Below are positions 26,216-35,391 of a stretch of 64,000 nucleotides of DNA, one piece after another. Both the position numbers and the translations under genes were made by a program. This stretch comes from Mameliella sp. CS4 (lineage in GTDB: Bacteria > Pseudomonadota > Alphaproteobacteria > Rhodobacterales > Rhodobacteraceae). Below the pieces are notes generated by a model that searched no databases, was not told where the DNA came from, and was given only the letters and a program-made list of their open reading frames with translations. Location: positions 186,001 through 250,000 of the forward strand of contig NZ_JAHXRQ010000002.1 of NCBI RefSeq assembly GCF_019392335.1. The letters run 5' to 3'. Every line of letters begins with the position of its first letter. The first letter of the stretch is position 1.

Positions 26216-27319
26216 GTGGCTGATGGAGCTAGTGGCGACGCATTTGTCGCCTTTGAGCGCGTGCAAAAGAGCTATGATGGCGAAACACTCGTCGTCAAAG
26301 ACCTGAACCTCAGCATGCCGAAAGGCGAGTTTCTGACGATGCTCGGACCGTCGGGGTCGGGCAAGACCACTTGCCTGATGATGCTGGCCGGGTTCGAAAC
26401 CGCCACGCACGGTGAAATCATGCTGGACGGCGTCAGCATCAACAACATCCCGCCGCACAAGCGCGGCATCGGCATGGTGTTCCAGAACTACGCTCTGTTC
26501 CCGCATATGACCGTGGCGGAGAACCTCAGCTTTCCGCTGGAAGTGCGCAAGATCGGCAAGGCCGACCGGGAAAAGAAGGTCAAGCACGCGCTGGACATGG
26601 TGCAGATGGGGGCCTTTGGCGGCCGTCGCCCGGCACAGCTTTCGGGTGGTCAGCAGCAGCGGATCGCGCTGGCCCGCGCACTGGTCTTCGAGCCCGAGCT
26701 GGTCCTGATGGACGAACCGCTGGGCGCGCTGGACAAGCAGCTGCGCGAACACATGCAGTTCGAGATCACCAACCTGGCGCACCAGCTGGGCATCACCGTG
26801 GTCTATGTGACCCACGACCAGACCGAGGCGCTGACCATGTCGGACCGCGTCGCCGTCTTCAACGACGGGCGAATCCAACAGTTGGCGCCACCGGACGAGC
26901 TGTACGAAAAACCGCAGAACAGCTTCGTGGCCCAGTTCATCGGTGAGAACAACACGCTGGAAGGCGTGGTGCAGGAAATCAAGGGTGATACCTGCGTGGT
27001 GAAGCTCGACAGCGGCGAGGTGCTGGACGCCACGCCGGTCAACGTGTCCGAGGTCGGAGAGCGCACGCGCGTCTCGATCCGGCCCGAGCGGGTGGAATTC
27101 AACAAGGAGCGTCTCAAGGAAGGCGTCCATACTTTGAAAGCCGAAGTAGTGGAATTCATCTACATGGGCGATATCTTTCGTACGAGGCTCCGTGTCGCGG
27201 GCAATGACGACTTCGTCATCAAGACCCGTAACGCACCTGACCAGGTGCGGCTGGAGCCCGGCAGCCAGATCGAGATCGGCTGGCTGCCCGAAGATTGCCG
27301 GGCGCTGGACGCCGGGTAA
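26216..27319 (+). CDS. ABC transporter ATPase, spermidine/putrescine (PotA) type
   Basis: A 367-residue ATP-binding subunit. Walker A GPSGSGKTT (44-52), the signature LSGGQQQRIALARAL, Walker B LVLMDEPLGALD and the H-loop VTHDQ are intact, and a C-terminal TOBE regulatory domain (about 285-360) is present as in PotA-type ATPases. The GTG at 26216 sits behind GGGAG at good spacing; an in-frame upstream extension is unlikely. It is the first gene of the operon with the solute-binding protein and the two permeases. Confidence 0.93.
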   Translation: MADGASGDAFVAFERVQKSYDGETLVVKDLNLSMPKGEFLTMLGPSGSGKTTCLMMLAGFETATHGEIMLDGVSINNIPPHKRGIGMVFQNYALFPHMTVAENLSFPLEVRKIGKADREKKVKHALDMVQMGAFGGRRPAQLSGGQQQRIALARALVFEPELVLMDEPLGALDKQLREHMQFEITNLAHQLGITVVYVTHDQTEALTMSDRVAVFNDGRIQQLAPPDELYEKPQNSFVAQFIGENNTLEGVVQEIKGDTCVVKLDSGEVLDATPVNVSEVGERTRVSIRPERVEFNKERLKEGVHTLKAEVVEFIYMGDIFRTRLRVAGNDDFVIKTRNAPDQVRLEPGSQIEIGWLPEDCRALDAG

Positions 27320-27434
27320 TCCGAATGCCGTCGCCTGCGCCGTCTGCACGTGCGTGGGGACGAGACCTTGGGGCGAGGTTCGTACCCGTAACATCGCCTC
27401 AACCAAGATAACGGGTGAACTAGGGAGTTATTTG

Positions 27435-28550
27435 ATGAAACTCACAAAGACACTGCTGGCGTCCACGGCCTTGACCGTGGCAGCGGCGGGCGTTTCGGCT
27501 CAGGAAATGTCCAAAGACATGACCATCGTGAGCTGGGGCGGTGCCTACCAGAACTCGCAGCTGAAGGCCTATGTCGAGCCCTATCTGGAAATGCACCCGG
27601 ATGTGTCGGTCGCTTGGGACGAAAGCTCTGCCGAGGCAGTGGCCAAGCTGCGCGCGATGAACGAAGCAGGCAACATCACCTGGGACCTCGTGGACGTGAC
27701 CGCCGCATCGGCGATCCGCCTCTGCGACGAAGGCCTGGCGATGGAAATCGACTTTGACGACACCCTGGCCGAGGCCCCCGATGGCACCGGTGCAGAGGAC
27801 GACTTCGGCGACCTGATCGTTTCCGACTGCTTCATCCCGCAGATCGTCTATTCGACCACGTTCGGCTATCGTTCCGACATGGTGCCGGAAGGCGTCGAAC
27901 CGCCGTCCGATGTCTGCGCCGTTTTCGACCTGGAAACCTATCCGGGCAAGCGCGCGCTGGAAAAGCGCCCGCTGAACAACATGGAATGGGCGCTGTACTG
28001 TGACGGCGTGGCCAAGGACGAGATCTACGACGTTCTGGAAACCGACGAAGGCCAGGATCGCGCGCTTGCGAAACTGGACACCATCAAGGACCAGGTTGTC
28101 TGGTGGTCGGCCGGCGCCGACACGCCGCAGCTGCTGGCCGATGGCGAGGTCTTCATGGGCTCGACCTACAACGGCCGTCTCTTCTCGGTCATCGAGGAGC
28201 AGGACCAGCCGGTCGCGATGCTCTGGGACATGCAGGTGTTCGACCTGGACGGCTGGATCGTGCCCGAGGGCCTGTCCGACGAGGCTCTGGCGCGTGTGAA
28301 GGACTTCCTCTATTTCGCGACCGACACCCAGCGTCTGGCCGATCAGGCCAAGTACATCTCCTACGGTCCGGCCCGCGAAAGCTCGGCCCCGATGGTGTCG
28401 CAGCACGCAGAACTGGGCATCGACATGGCGCCGCACATGCCGACCGATCCGGCGAACGCGGGCAACACCCTGCTCTACAACTACGAGTTCTGGGCTGACT
28501 ACCGCGACGACATCGACGCGAAATTCCAGTCCTGGCTCGCCCAGAACTGA
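27435..28550 (+). CDS. Periplasmic substrate-binding protein, polyamine (PotD) type
   Basis: A 371-residue solute-binding protein with a signal peptide (1-22, cleaved near VSAQE). MTIVSWGGAYQ and the WDLVDVTAASA segment are those of the PotD/PotF-like group that binds spermidine, putrescine or related small cationic substrates. Predicted to deliver substrate to the two permeases downstream. AGGGAG precedes the ATG. It is separated from the permease genes by two hairpins and a DUF1330 gene, consistent with the higher expression usual for binding proteins. Confidence 0.92.
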   Translation: MKLTKTLLASTALTVAAAGVSAQEMSKDMTIVSWGGAYQNSQLKAYVEPYLEMHPDVSVAWDESSAEAVAKLRAMNEAGNITWDLVDVTAASAIRLCDEGLAMEIDFDDTLAEAPDGTGAEDDFGDLIVSDCFIPQIVYSTTFGYRSDMVPEGVEPPSDVCAVFDLETYPGKRALEKRPLNNMEWALYCDGVAKDEIYDVLETDEGQDRALAKLDTIKDQVVWWSAGADTPQLLADGEVFMGSTYNGRLFSVIEEQDQPVAMLWDMQVFDLDGWIVPEGLSDEALARVKDFLYFATDTQRLADQAKYISYGPARESSAPMVSQHAELGIDMAPHMPTDPANAGNTLLYNYEFWADYRDDIDAKFQSWLAQN

Positions 28551-28561
28551 TCTCGCGCCGT

Positions 28562-28624
28562 GGCGGGGATGGTCCCCGCCCCGTGAGACCAAGATCGTTC
28601 GTGGCGGGCGCTACCGCCCGCCAC
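28562..28624 (+). other. Two intra-operon stem-loops after the binding-protein gene
   Basis: GGCGGGGA (28562-28569) pairs with TCCCCGCC (28573-28580), and GTGGCGGGCG (28601-28610) with CGCCCGCCAC (28615-28624). No T-tract follows. Such structures after binding-protein genes often protect the upstream mRNA from 3' decay and make downstream expression lower. Confidence 0.6.
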
Positions 28625-28652
28625 GGACCAAAATAAACGACGGGGACACCAC

Positions 28653-29258
28653 ATGCCGAAGGGCTATATCATCGGCCACATCACGGTGACCGATCCCGAA
28701 CCGTACAAAGAGTACGTTGCCCGGGATACGCCGATCCTGCTGAGCCACGGTGCCAGACCCCTGGTACGCGGCGGGCAGGCCGAAGTTGTCGAGGGAACGG
28801 CCAACGAGAGGCACGTCGTCTTCGAGTTCGACAGCTACGATACAGCACTGAAGGCCTATCACGACCCCGACTATCAGGACGTTGCCAAGATCCGCAGGGC
28901 CAATGCGACCAGCGCGATCATGGTTGCCGAAGGCAATGACGAGGATCTGCCCGAACCGGCTGGCGACGCGCCGCTGGGCTACCTGATCGCCCATGTGACG
29001 GTCAAGGATCCCGAGGCCTACAAGCCTTATGTCGACGGCAACACCCCGATCATGCGCGGCTACGGTGCGCGGTACATCGTGCGCGGCGGAAGGGCCGAAG
29101 TGCTCGAGGGCGAACTGGGCGCGCGCCACGTGGTGATCGCCTATCCCAGTTACGACGCGGCCAAGGCCGCTTATCACGATCCGGCCTATCAGGATCTCGT
29201 GAAAATCAGACAAGCCCATTCCGAGGGCACACTCATTCTAGTGGAGGGCGCGGCATGA
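28653..29258 (+). CDS. Tandem DUF1330 protein inside the ABC operon
   Basis: A 201-residue protein made of two copies of a DUF1330 domain (about 1-95 and 105-201), each starting GY(I/L)I(G/A)H(I/V)TVxDPExYKxYV and containing the Arg-Gly-Gly turn VRGGxAEVxEG. DUF1330 is a ferredoxin-like alpha/beta-barrel fold of unknown role, normally single-copy. The two halves differ considerably, so the duplication is not recent. Its position between binding protein and permease suggests a role in uptake or in handling the imported compound. Confidence 0.83.
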   Translation: MPKGYIIGHITVTDPEPYKEYVARDTPILLSHGARPLVRGGQAEVVEGTANERHVVFEFDSYDTALKAYHDPDYQDVAKIRRANATSAIMVAEGNDEDLPEPAGDAPLGYLIAHVTVKDPEAYKPYVDGNTPIMRGYGARYIVRGGRAEVLEGELGARHVVIAYPSYDAAKAAYHDPAYQDLVKIRQAHSEGTLILVEGAA

Positions 29259-31027
29259 GCACGCTGAAGGGATCCGGACCGCAGACGTCCGACGCACCGA
29301 CGCCAGAGGATGCCTTTCACGAGGCAGCCGCACTGGACGCCCGGGAAGGCGAACCGCCGCACGGTTCCGGCAATGACGGGCCGGTTCTGGCCGCCGACGG
29401 CACCCCTCTGAAACGCAGCCTGGCACGGGCGCTGCGGGCGCAGAAGATGCGCGCCCTGGCGCTGATCGCGCCGCTGCTGATCTTTGTCCTGCTGACATTC
29501 ATCGCGCCCATCGCGGACATGCTGTTCCGCTCCGTGGAAAACCAGATCGTGCGCGACACGCTGCCCCGCACCGTCGAGGCGCTGGCCGACTGGGATGACA
29601 CCAGCGGCGAACTGCCCGACAACGCCGTCTTTGACGCAGCATACACCGATATTTTCCTGGCTGCGGAATACAAGATCCACACACGGCTTGGCTCGCGCCT
29701 GAACTACGAGCTGACCGGCGTTTCCTCGCTTTTCCGCAAGTCGGGCCGCGGCCTGGACGACATCGGCGAGGTCTACCTGGACCAACTCGAGGACCTTGAC
29801 GAAAACTGGGACGAGGCACTGCCCTGGGCGGAACTGATGGGCACCGCCGACAGTGTGGCTGCCTACAAGGCTTGGGTCGAGGCCGAGGACAAGGCGAGGG
29901 AAAACGACGAGGATTTCAACGATCCCATTCCCGCATTCGAGATGCGCGACGGCATCGCCGATGTCCTGCCCCGGACGGCGGAAATGTATAGCCGATTTGC
30001 AGAGTTCGTGCGCGTCGAAGACGAGGACAGCCCCTTCGAGGAGGAACCCTGGACCATTGTCTTGACACGTCTTTACGAAGACCTGCGCGATGGCGACGTT
30101 TCCTCCTATGACGGCCCCCGCGCCGAAATGCTCAAGGCGGCGGATGAGCTGGTCGACAGTCCGGATTTCCAGACCGCCGACCTGAAATCCACGTTCGAAG
30201 AGATCGACGAGGATTGGATGGATCTGGCTGTTTGGCGGACCATCAAGACCTATAGCCCTGCCTATACCAGCGGGTATTTCCTGAACGCCGTGGACATGCA
30301 GAAGACGCCGGATGGCCCGGCTCTGCGGGACGAGGACGAACGCATCTACGGCTTGCTGTTCAAGCGCACGATGTTCATGAGCCTCGTCATCACCTTCAGC
30401 TGTATCGCGCTGGCCTACCCGGTGGCCTACCTGCTGTCGACGCTGCCGATGCGCACCGCCAACCTGCTGATGATCCTTGTGCTTCTGCCCTTCTGGACTT
30501 CGCTTCTGGTGCGCACCTCGGCCTGGAAGGTCATGCTGCAGCAACAGGGGGTCATCAACGACGTGCTGGTCTGGCTGGGACTGGTGGATGATGCGGCGCG
30601 CCTTGTGATGATCAACAACCAGCTGGGCACGATCATCGCCATGACCCACATCCTGCTGCCCTTCATGATCCTGCCGATGTATTCGGTCATGTCCACGATC
30701 CCGCCCACCTACGTCCGTGCGGCGAAATCGCTGGGCGCGACGAACTGGACAGCCTTCTGGCGGGTCTATTTCCCGCAGTCCGTGCCGGGGATCGGCGCAG
30801 GCAGCATCCTGGTCTTCATCCTGTCGATCGGTTACTACATCACGCCCGAGATCGTTGGCGGCACCACCGGTACCTTCATCTCGAACCGGATCGCCTATCA
30901 CATCTCGTCGTCGCTCAACTGGGGCCTCGCGGCTGCGCTGGGGACCATCCTGCTGGCGGTCGTGCTGATCCTCTACTGGGCCTACGACCGGATCGTCGGC
31001 ATCGACAACGTGAAGCTCGGGGGCTGA
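29255..31027 (+). CDS. ABC transporter permease, PotB type, with a large periplasmic insertion
   Basis: A 590-residue inner-membrane permease, twice the length of ordinary PotB proteins. A cytoplasmic N-terminus (about 1-68) precedes the first membrane segment (about 69-90). About 260 mostly acidic residues follow (95-360) before the remaining five or so membrane segments, in which the EAA loop KSLGATNWTAFWRVYFPQS and the PotB core are intact. By topology the insertion is periplasmic and may contact the binding protein. It overlaps both neighbours by short ATGA-type junctions. Confidence 0.88.
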   Translation: MSTLKGSGPQTSDAPTPEDAFHEAAALDAREGEPPHGSGNDGPVLAADGTPLKRSLARALRAQKMRALALIAPLLIFVLLTFIAPIADMLFRSVENQIVRDTLPRTVEALADWDDTSGELPDNAVFDAAYTDIFLAAEYKIHTRLGSRLNYELTGVSSLFRKSGRGLDDIGEVYLDQLEDLDENWDEALPWAELMGTADSVAAYKAWVEAEDKARENDEDFNDPIPAFEMRDGIADVLPRTAEMYSRFAEFVRVEDEDSPFEEEPWTIVLTRLYEDLRDGDVSSYDGPRAEMLKAADELVDSPDFQTADLKSTFEEIDEDWMDLAVWRTIKTYSPAYTSGYFLNAVDMQKTPDGPALRDEDERIYGLLFKRTMFMSLVITFSCIALAYPVAYLLSTLPMRTANLLMILVLLPFWTSLLVRTSAWKVMLQQQGVINDVLVWLGLVDDAARLVMINNQLGTIIAMTHILLPFMILPMYSVMSTIPPTYVRAAKSLGATNWTAFWRVYFPQSVPGIGAGSILVFILSIGYYITPEIVGGTTGTFISNRIAYHISSSLNWGLAAALGTILLAVVLILYWAYDRIVGIDNVKLGG

Positions 31028-31485
31028 TGATGGCCACGCTGCAAGGCGCACCCGGCGACCCGATGTGGGAAGCGCTCTGGGCCAGGGGCCGCTACGAACA
31101 CGCCCTCCTGTGGATGGTGGGCGGCCTGGCCGCGGGGTTCATCCTGTCGCTCGTGATGCACGACAAGGATGCCCTGCTGCTGGGGGCCAAGGCCACGGCC
31201 TTGGGACTTGGCCTTCTGGCGCTTGCCATGCCGCTGTTGTCCTTCACCGGCTGGGCGCGTGAGCGGATGGTCCCGGGGACGGTCCTGGCCACGCTCTGCA
31301 TGGCTGTCGGATCTTACGTGACGACGCAAAAGGTCTGGGTCACGCTGGTGTCGACCGGCCTGGCCCTGGCCGGGACGCTGCGGGGCTACCGCATCTACCA
31401 CAACACCGAATTCCGACCGCACATGATGCAGGCGGCAATCGAAAAGGCGCGTGCCGAGGCCGCGCCGAAGACGCAGGAGAGCTGA
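31027..31485 (+). CDS. Small membrane protein of the polyamine-type ABC operon
   Basis: A 152-residue protein with about four hydrophobic segments (about 28-45, 52-70, 82-98 and 105-120) and a charged C-terminal tail. The start overlaps the stop of the PotB-type gene and the gene ends four bases before the PotC-type gene, so it belongs to the operon. It lacks known transport motifs. The most economical idea is an accessory subunit of the transporter. Confidence 0.75.
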   Translation: MMATLQGAPGDPMWEALWARGRYEHALLWMVGGLAAGFILSLVMHDKDALLLGAKATALGLGLLALAMPLLSFTGWARERMVPGTVLATLCMAVGSYVTTQKVWVTLVSTGLALAGTLRGYRIYHNTEFRPHMMQAAIEKARAEAAPKTQES

Positions 31486-31488
31486 GCA

Positions 31489-32673
31489 ATGGCCGTCGAG
31501 ACACAAGCCGTCAAACAGCCGATCCAGTTTTCCGCTCCGGTCGTCGGAGCGGCAGGGGGATTTGCGGGGATCTTCGTCGGAGCCGCCAATGGATCGGTTC
31601 TGATGGGGCTGCTGCTGGGGTTCGTGATTTTGGCCGCGCTGGCCTTTGTCGCGCTGGCAGTGCTGGATCCGAAACTGGAAAAGACCTTCAAGCTGGTGCT
31701 GGTCGCCGTGATGGCGGTGGCGGGCTACCTGCTGGGGGGCCTGCCGGGCCTGGTGGTCGGCGCGATCTTTGGCTGGTTCTTCGGCTGGTTCATCTACTGG
31801 ATCGGCATGGGCCGTCACCGCGTCCCGCTGCCGCCCTACCTGACCTCCGGCCAGGTGCTGTGGGAATACAGCTTTCGGGTGATCGCCGGTGCGATCTTCG
31901 TCTTCCTGATCACGCCTATCCTGGTGGTCATGCCGCTGTCGTTCAACGCCGAGGATTTCTTTACCTTCACGCCGGAAATGCTGCGGTTCGACCCAGAGGG
32001 CTACAGCCTCAAGCACTACCGTGACTTCTTTACCTCGTCGGAATGGCAGCAAGCGTTGCGCAACTCGCTGATCATCGCGCCGCTGGCGACCTTCCTGTCG
32101 GTCAGCTTTGGGACGCTGGCGGCCATCGGCCTCAGCTCGGAGCACGTCCCGTTCCGCCGCGCCATCATGGCGATCCTGATTTCACCGATGATCGTGCCGC
32201 TGATCATCTCGGCCGCCGGCATGTACTTCTTCTACTCGCGGATCGGTCTGCAGGGGACGCTGATGGGCGTTGTCCTGGCGCACGCGGCGCTTGGCATTCC
32301 CTTCGTCATCATCACCGTGACGGCGACGCTGGTGGGCTTTGACCGCTCGCTGACGCGGGCGGCGGCCAACATGGGCGCGGATCCGGTCACGACCTTCTTC
32401 CGCGTGCAGATGCCGTTGATCCTGCCGGGCGTGATTTCGGGCGGGCTGTTTGCCTTCATCACCTCCTTTGACGAGGTCGTGGTGGTGATCTTCGTCGGCT
32501 CTGCGCAGCAGCAGACCTTGCCGTGGCAGATGTTCACGGGCCTCCGGGAACAGATCAGCCCGACGATCCTGGCAGTCGCGACAATCCTCGTGGCGATCTC
32601 GATCATGCTGCTGACCACGGTCGAACTGCTGCGCCGCCGGTCGGAGAAGATGCGCGGCATGAGCCCGGGTTAA
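31489..32673 (+). CDS. ABC transporter permease, PotC type, with an N-terminal membrane extension
   Basis: A 394-residue permease; the PotC core of about 270 residues begins near residue 120 (VLWEYSFRVIAGAIFVFLITP) and ends normally, with the EAA loop AAANMGADPVTTFFRVQMP. Residues 1-110 add several hydrophobic segments (about 12-35, 37-55, 60-78 and 80-100) not found in ordinary PotC. With the expanded PotB partner, the whole transporter is remodelled. A hairpin follows at 32697. Confidence 0.9.
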   Translation: MAVETQAVKQPIQFSAPVVGAAGGFAGIFVGAANGSVLMGLLLGFVILAALAFVALAVLDPKLEKTFKLVLVAVMAVAGYLLGGLPGLVVGAIFGWFFGWFIYWIGMGRHRVPLPPYLTSGQVLWEYSFRVIAGAIFVFLITPILVVMPLSFNAEDFFTFTPEMLRFDPEGYSLKHYRDFFTSSEWQQALRNSLIIAPLATFLSVSFGTLAAIGLSSEHVPFRRAIMAILISPMIVPLIISAAGMYFFYSRIGLQGTLMGVVLAHAALGIPFVIITVTATLVGFDRSLTRAAANMGADPVTTFFRVQMPLILPGVISGGLFAFITSFDEVVVVIFVGSAQQQTLPWQMFTGLREQISPTILAVATILVAISIMLLTTVELLRRRSEKMRGMSPG

Positions 32674-32696
32674 GGATCAAATCCAATCGAAATCAG

Positions 32697-32724
32697 ACGC
32701 GCGGCACCCCGGTGCCGCGCGTTT
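32697..32724 (+). terminator. Probable terminator of the ABC operon
   Basis: ACGCGCGGCAC (32697-32707) pairs perfectly with GTGCCGCGCGT (32712-32722) around CCCG. A short run of T follows, so strength is moderate. Confidence 0.65.
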
Positions 32725-32784
32725 GCGTTCAGGATTCGAAAAGGGTTTGCGCTTTAGGGTCGCCCCGAAGCAGGAGGCGCGCCC

Positions 32785-34023
32785 ATGTCCGAACTCGATC
32801 CCGCATTCCCGTCCGGGGTGTCCAAGTCCGAAGCCACGTTCCAGGTGAATGAGGCCTTCTATTCCCGCACTGACAAGCGGGCGATGATCAAGGCGGGCAA
32901 CGAGGTGTTTCAGCGGGTCGCAGGACACGAATGGCCGGAGCTGCTTGGCGCCCCTCACAAGCTGATCCGGCATCCGGACATGCCGAAGGGCGTGTTTCAC
33001 ATGCTCTGGGAACGGTTGAAGGCGGGCCAACCCACCGGCGCCTATGTCAAGAACCGGCGCATTTGCGGGCGGTTCTACTGGGTCTACGCGCTCGTGGCGC
33101 CGACCGAGGATGGCTATATCTCGACCCGGATCAAACCCGTCTCGCCGCTGCGGGCCGAGGTCGAGGCGCTGTATGCCGCAATGCTGAAGCACGAGCAGGA
33201 CGGTATGAGTCCGGCGGACAGCGCAGGGACCCTGCAGCAGTGGATCCGCGACCAGGGCTTTGCCACCTATGACAATTTCCAGAGCCATGCGCTTGCCACG
33301 GAATTCGAGGCCCGCTCACGCCAGATGGGGCGGTCGCTTGATCCGATGCTGCAGCGTTTCGTCGACATGTCCCGCGCCATTGCCGAGGTCTGGGACGAGG
33401 CTGACAAGATGACCGAGGCCTTCAAGGCGATCCGGACCGTGCCCATGAACATGCGGATCATCGCCTCTCGGCTGGAGAATGTCGGCGGGCCGATCAGCGC
33501 GATTTCCGTCAACTACAGCCAGATGCTCGAAGAGATGTCGACCTGGGTCAAGGCCTTCGTCGAGGGGGACGATTGCGTCTTTGCCCATATCCGCAGCGCC
33601 ATCTACATGGGCCAGTTCCTCTGTTTCGCATCGGCGGTCGAACGCGAGATGATCGCCGGGTTCGGGACCAGTCAGGATGCCTACCCGGACACGATCGACA
33701 TCGACCGCGAAATTACAGAGCTGACGGAACATGAACAGCGGTTCATGCAGCAGACAATCGACAGGCTGTCGTCGGTGGAACGCGAGGCGCGGCGCTTTGC
33801 TCATAGTGTTCTGGACATGAAACGTTATGTCACCGGGCTCAGTTCGACCCGGATGATGTGCAAGATCGAAAGCGCAAGCCTGTCCGAATCCGGCAGCTCT
33901 TTGGCCGGGATCGTCGAACAGCTGGACAGTTGCCAACAGGAAATCGAGGACCGCCTGGCCAGGGTGATGGAACTCAACGCCATCATTCAGAACAACACCG
34001 CGCTGCTGCGGTCGATGATCTAG
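32785..34023 (+). CDS. PAS-domain sensor, Aer-like, cytoplasmic (copy 1)
   Basis: A 412-residue soluble protein. A PAS domain (about 25-120) contains the Aer/aerotaxis block ELLGAPHKLIRHPDMPKGVFHMLW and the YVKN..I.GRFYWVYALV strand. The C-terminal part is helical and includes MRIIASRLENVGGPISAISVNYSQMLEEM, reminiscent of the four-helix signalling bundle of chemoreceptors, but no full MCP hairpin or methylation sites are evident. There is no membrane segment. It is likely an oxygen or redox sensor feeding a chemotaxis-like or second-messenger path. GGAGG precedes the start. A close paralogue follows. Confidence 0.8.
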   Translation: MSELDPAFPSGVSKSEATFQVNEAFYSRTDKRAMIKAGNEVFQRVAGHEWPELLGAPHKLIRHPDMPKGVFHMLWERLKAGQPTGAYVKNRRICGRFYWVYALVAPTEDGYISTRIKPVSPLRAEVEALYAAMLKHEQDGMSPADSAGTLQQWIRDQGFATYDNFQSHALATEFEARSRQMGRSLDPMLQRFVDMSRAIAEVWDEADKMTEAFKAIRTVPMNMRIIASRLENVGGPISAISVNYSQMLEEMSTWVKAFVEGDDCVFAHIRSAIYMGQFLCFASAVEREMIAGFGTSQDAYPDTIDIDREITELTEHEQRFMQQTIDRLSSVEREARRFAHSVLDMKRYVTGLSSTRMMCKIESASLSESGSSLAGIVEQLDSCQQEIEDRLARVMELNAIIQNNTALLRSMI

Positions 34024-34114
34024 AGCTGACGCGCCGGGACAGTTGTCTTTGTCCCGTCTTCAATGGCACCGCGCCGGCGTACATTCCGACGCATCCTTGC
34101 TTCAGGATTGACAC

Positions 34115-35362
34115 ATGACGGAACACACCCCCCGCTTTACCGCAGAGAGCGGCTTTGCCGCCACCGAGGCATCGTTTCACCTGACGGAACTGTTCTATTC
34201 CCGGACCGATGGCCGGGGTATCATCAAGGCGGGGAACTGCGTCTTCCAACGCGTCGCCGCCTACCCCTGGGAGGAGATGCTTGGGGCGCCGCACAAGCTG
34301 ATCCGCCACCCGGACATGCCCAAGGGGGTCTTTCACCTGCTCTGGGACCGGATCAAGGCGGGCAAGCCAACCGGCGCCTACGTCAAGAACCGCAGCAAGA
34401 GCGGCAAGTACTACTGGGTCTTCGCGCTCGTCTGTCCGGCGGAGGGCGGGTATATCTCGACGCGGCTGAAGCCGAGTTCCGATCTCTTTGGTACGGTGTC
34501 CGCCCTGTATTCCGATCTGCTGCGCCGGGAAAAGGAAGAGGGGCTGGCCCCGAGGGACAGCGCCGAAGCGCTGCTTGCCGCCATCAGGGCGCAGGGGTTT
34601 TCCAACTATAATACCTTCCAGAGCCAGGCCCTGGCGATCGAGTTCGAGGCGCGCGCCACTGCGACAGGACAGGCCATCGAGCCGTTGCAGCGCCGGTTCC
34701 TGGAAATGTCGCGGGCGATTGCGCAGGTCGGCGTGGAAACCGCCGACCTGACAGAGTCGTTCAAGGTGATCCGCACGGTGCCGATGAACATGCGCATCAT
34801 CGCCTCACGTCTGGAAAATGCCGGTGCCGCGATCAGCGCGATCTCGGTCAACTACAGCCAGATGCTCGAAGAGATGTCGACCTGGGTAAAGACCTTTGTC
34901 GATGGTGATGCCTGTGTCTTTGCCCGGATGCGAGATGCGATCCTGTGTGGCCAGTTCCTTGGCTTTGCCTCCGCGCTGGAACACGAAATGATGGAGTGCT
35001 TCGAAACCGACGCGGCGCTTTATCCCGACAGCATGGATGCCAGGTCCGAGATGGCGGAGCTTGCAGCCCACCGCCAGAAGTTTCTCGATGAAACGGTGGC
35101 GTCTCTGGTGCGGGTGGAGGCCGAGGCCAAGCGCTTTGCCCGCAGCGTTCTGGACATGAAGCGCTATGTCACCGGTCTCAGTTCGACCCGAATGATGTGC
35201 AAGATCGAAAGCGCAAGTCTCAAGCAGTCACGCAAGGAGCTGGAGGGGATCGTCGAGCAACTGGATGCCTGCCAGAAGGGCATCGAGCAACGTCTTGCCC
35301 GTATGACCGAACTGAATGCGGTGATCCAGAACAATACGGCCATGCTGCGCGCGATGTTGTAA
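34115..35362 (+). CDS. PAS-domain sensor, Aer-like, cytoplasmic (copy 2)
   Basis: A 415-residue tandem paralogue of the preceding gene, colinear over its length. The PAS block LLGAPHKLIRHPDMPKGVFHLLW and the helical C-terminal part with RLENAGAAISAISVNYSQMLEEM are shared almost residue for residue, whereas the linker regions vary. Some nucleotide stretches, for example near 34850-34890, are identical to copy 1, suggesting gene conversion or a fairly recent duplication. No terminator is seen between the two copies, so they may be co-transcribed. Confidence 0.8.
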   Translation: MTEHTPRFTAESGFAATEASFHLTELFYSRTDGRGIIKAGNCVFQRVAAYPWEEMLGAPHKLIRHPDMPKGVFHLLWDRIKAGKPTGAYVKNRSKSGKYYWVFALVCPAEGGYISTRLKPSSDLFGTVSALYSDLLRREKEEGLAPRDSAEALLAAIRAQGFSNYNTFQSQALAIEFEARATATGQAIEPLQRRFLEMSRAIAQVGVETADLTESFKVIRTVPMNMRIIASRLENAGAAISAISVNYSQMLEEMSTWVKTFVDGDACVFARMRDAILCGQFLGFASALEHEMMECFETDAALYPDSMDARSEMAELAAHRQKFLDETVASLVRVEAEAKRFARSVLDMKRYVTGLSSTRMMCKIESASLKQSRKELEGIVEQLDACQKGIEQRLARMTELNAVIQNNTAMLRAML

Positions 35363-35391
35363 CACCGCGCCTCGGGCCCCGTCCCTGATCG

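Noticed and set aside
29189..31051. A 620-codon frame antisense to the PotB-type permease
   Set aside because: Complement of a gene with intact ABC permease motifs, no ribosome binding site and no recognisable domain.
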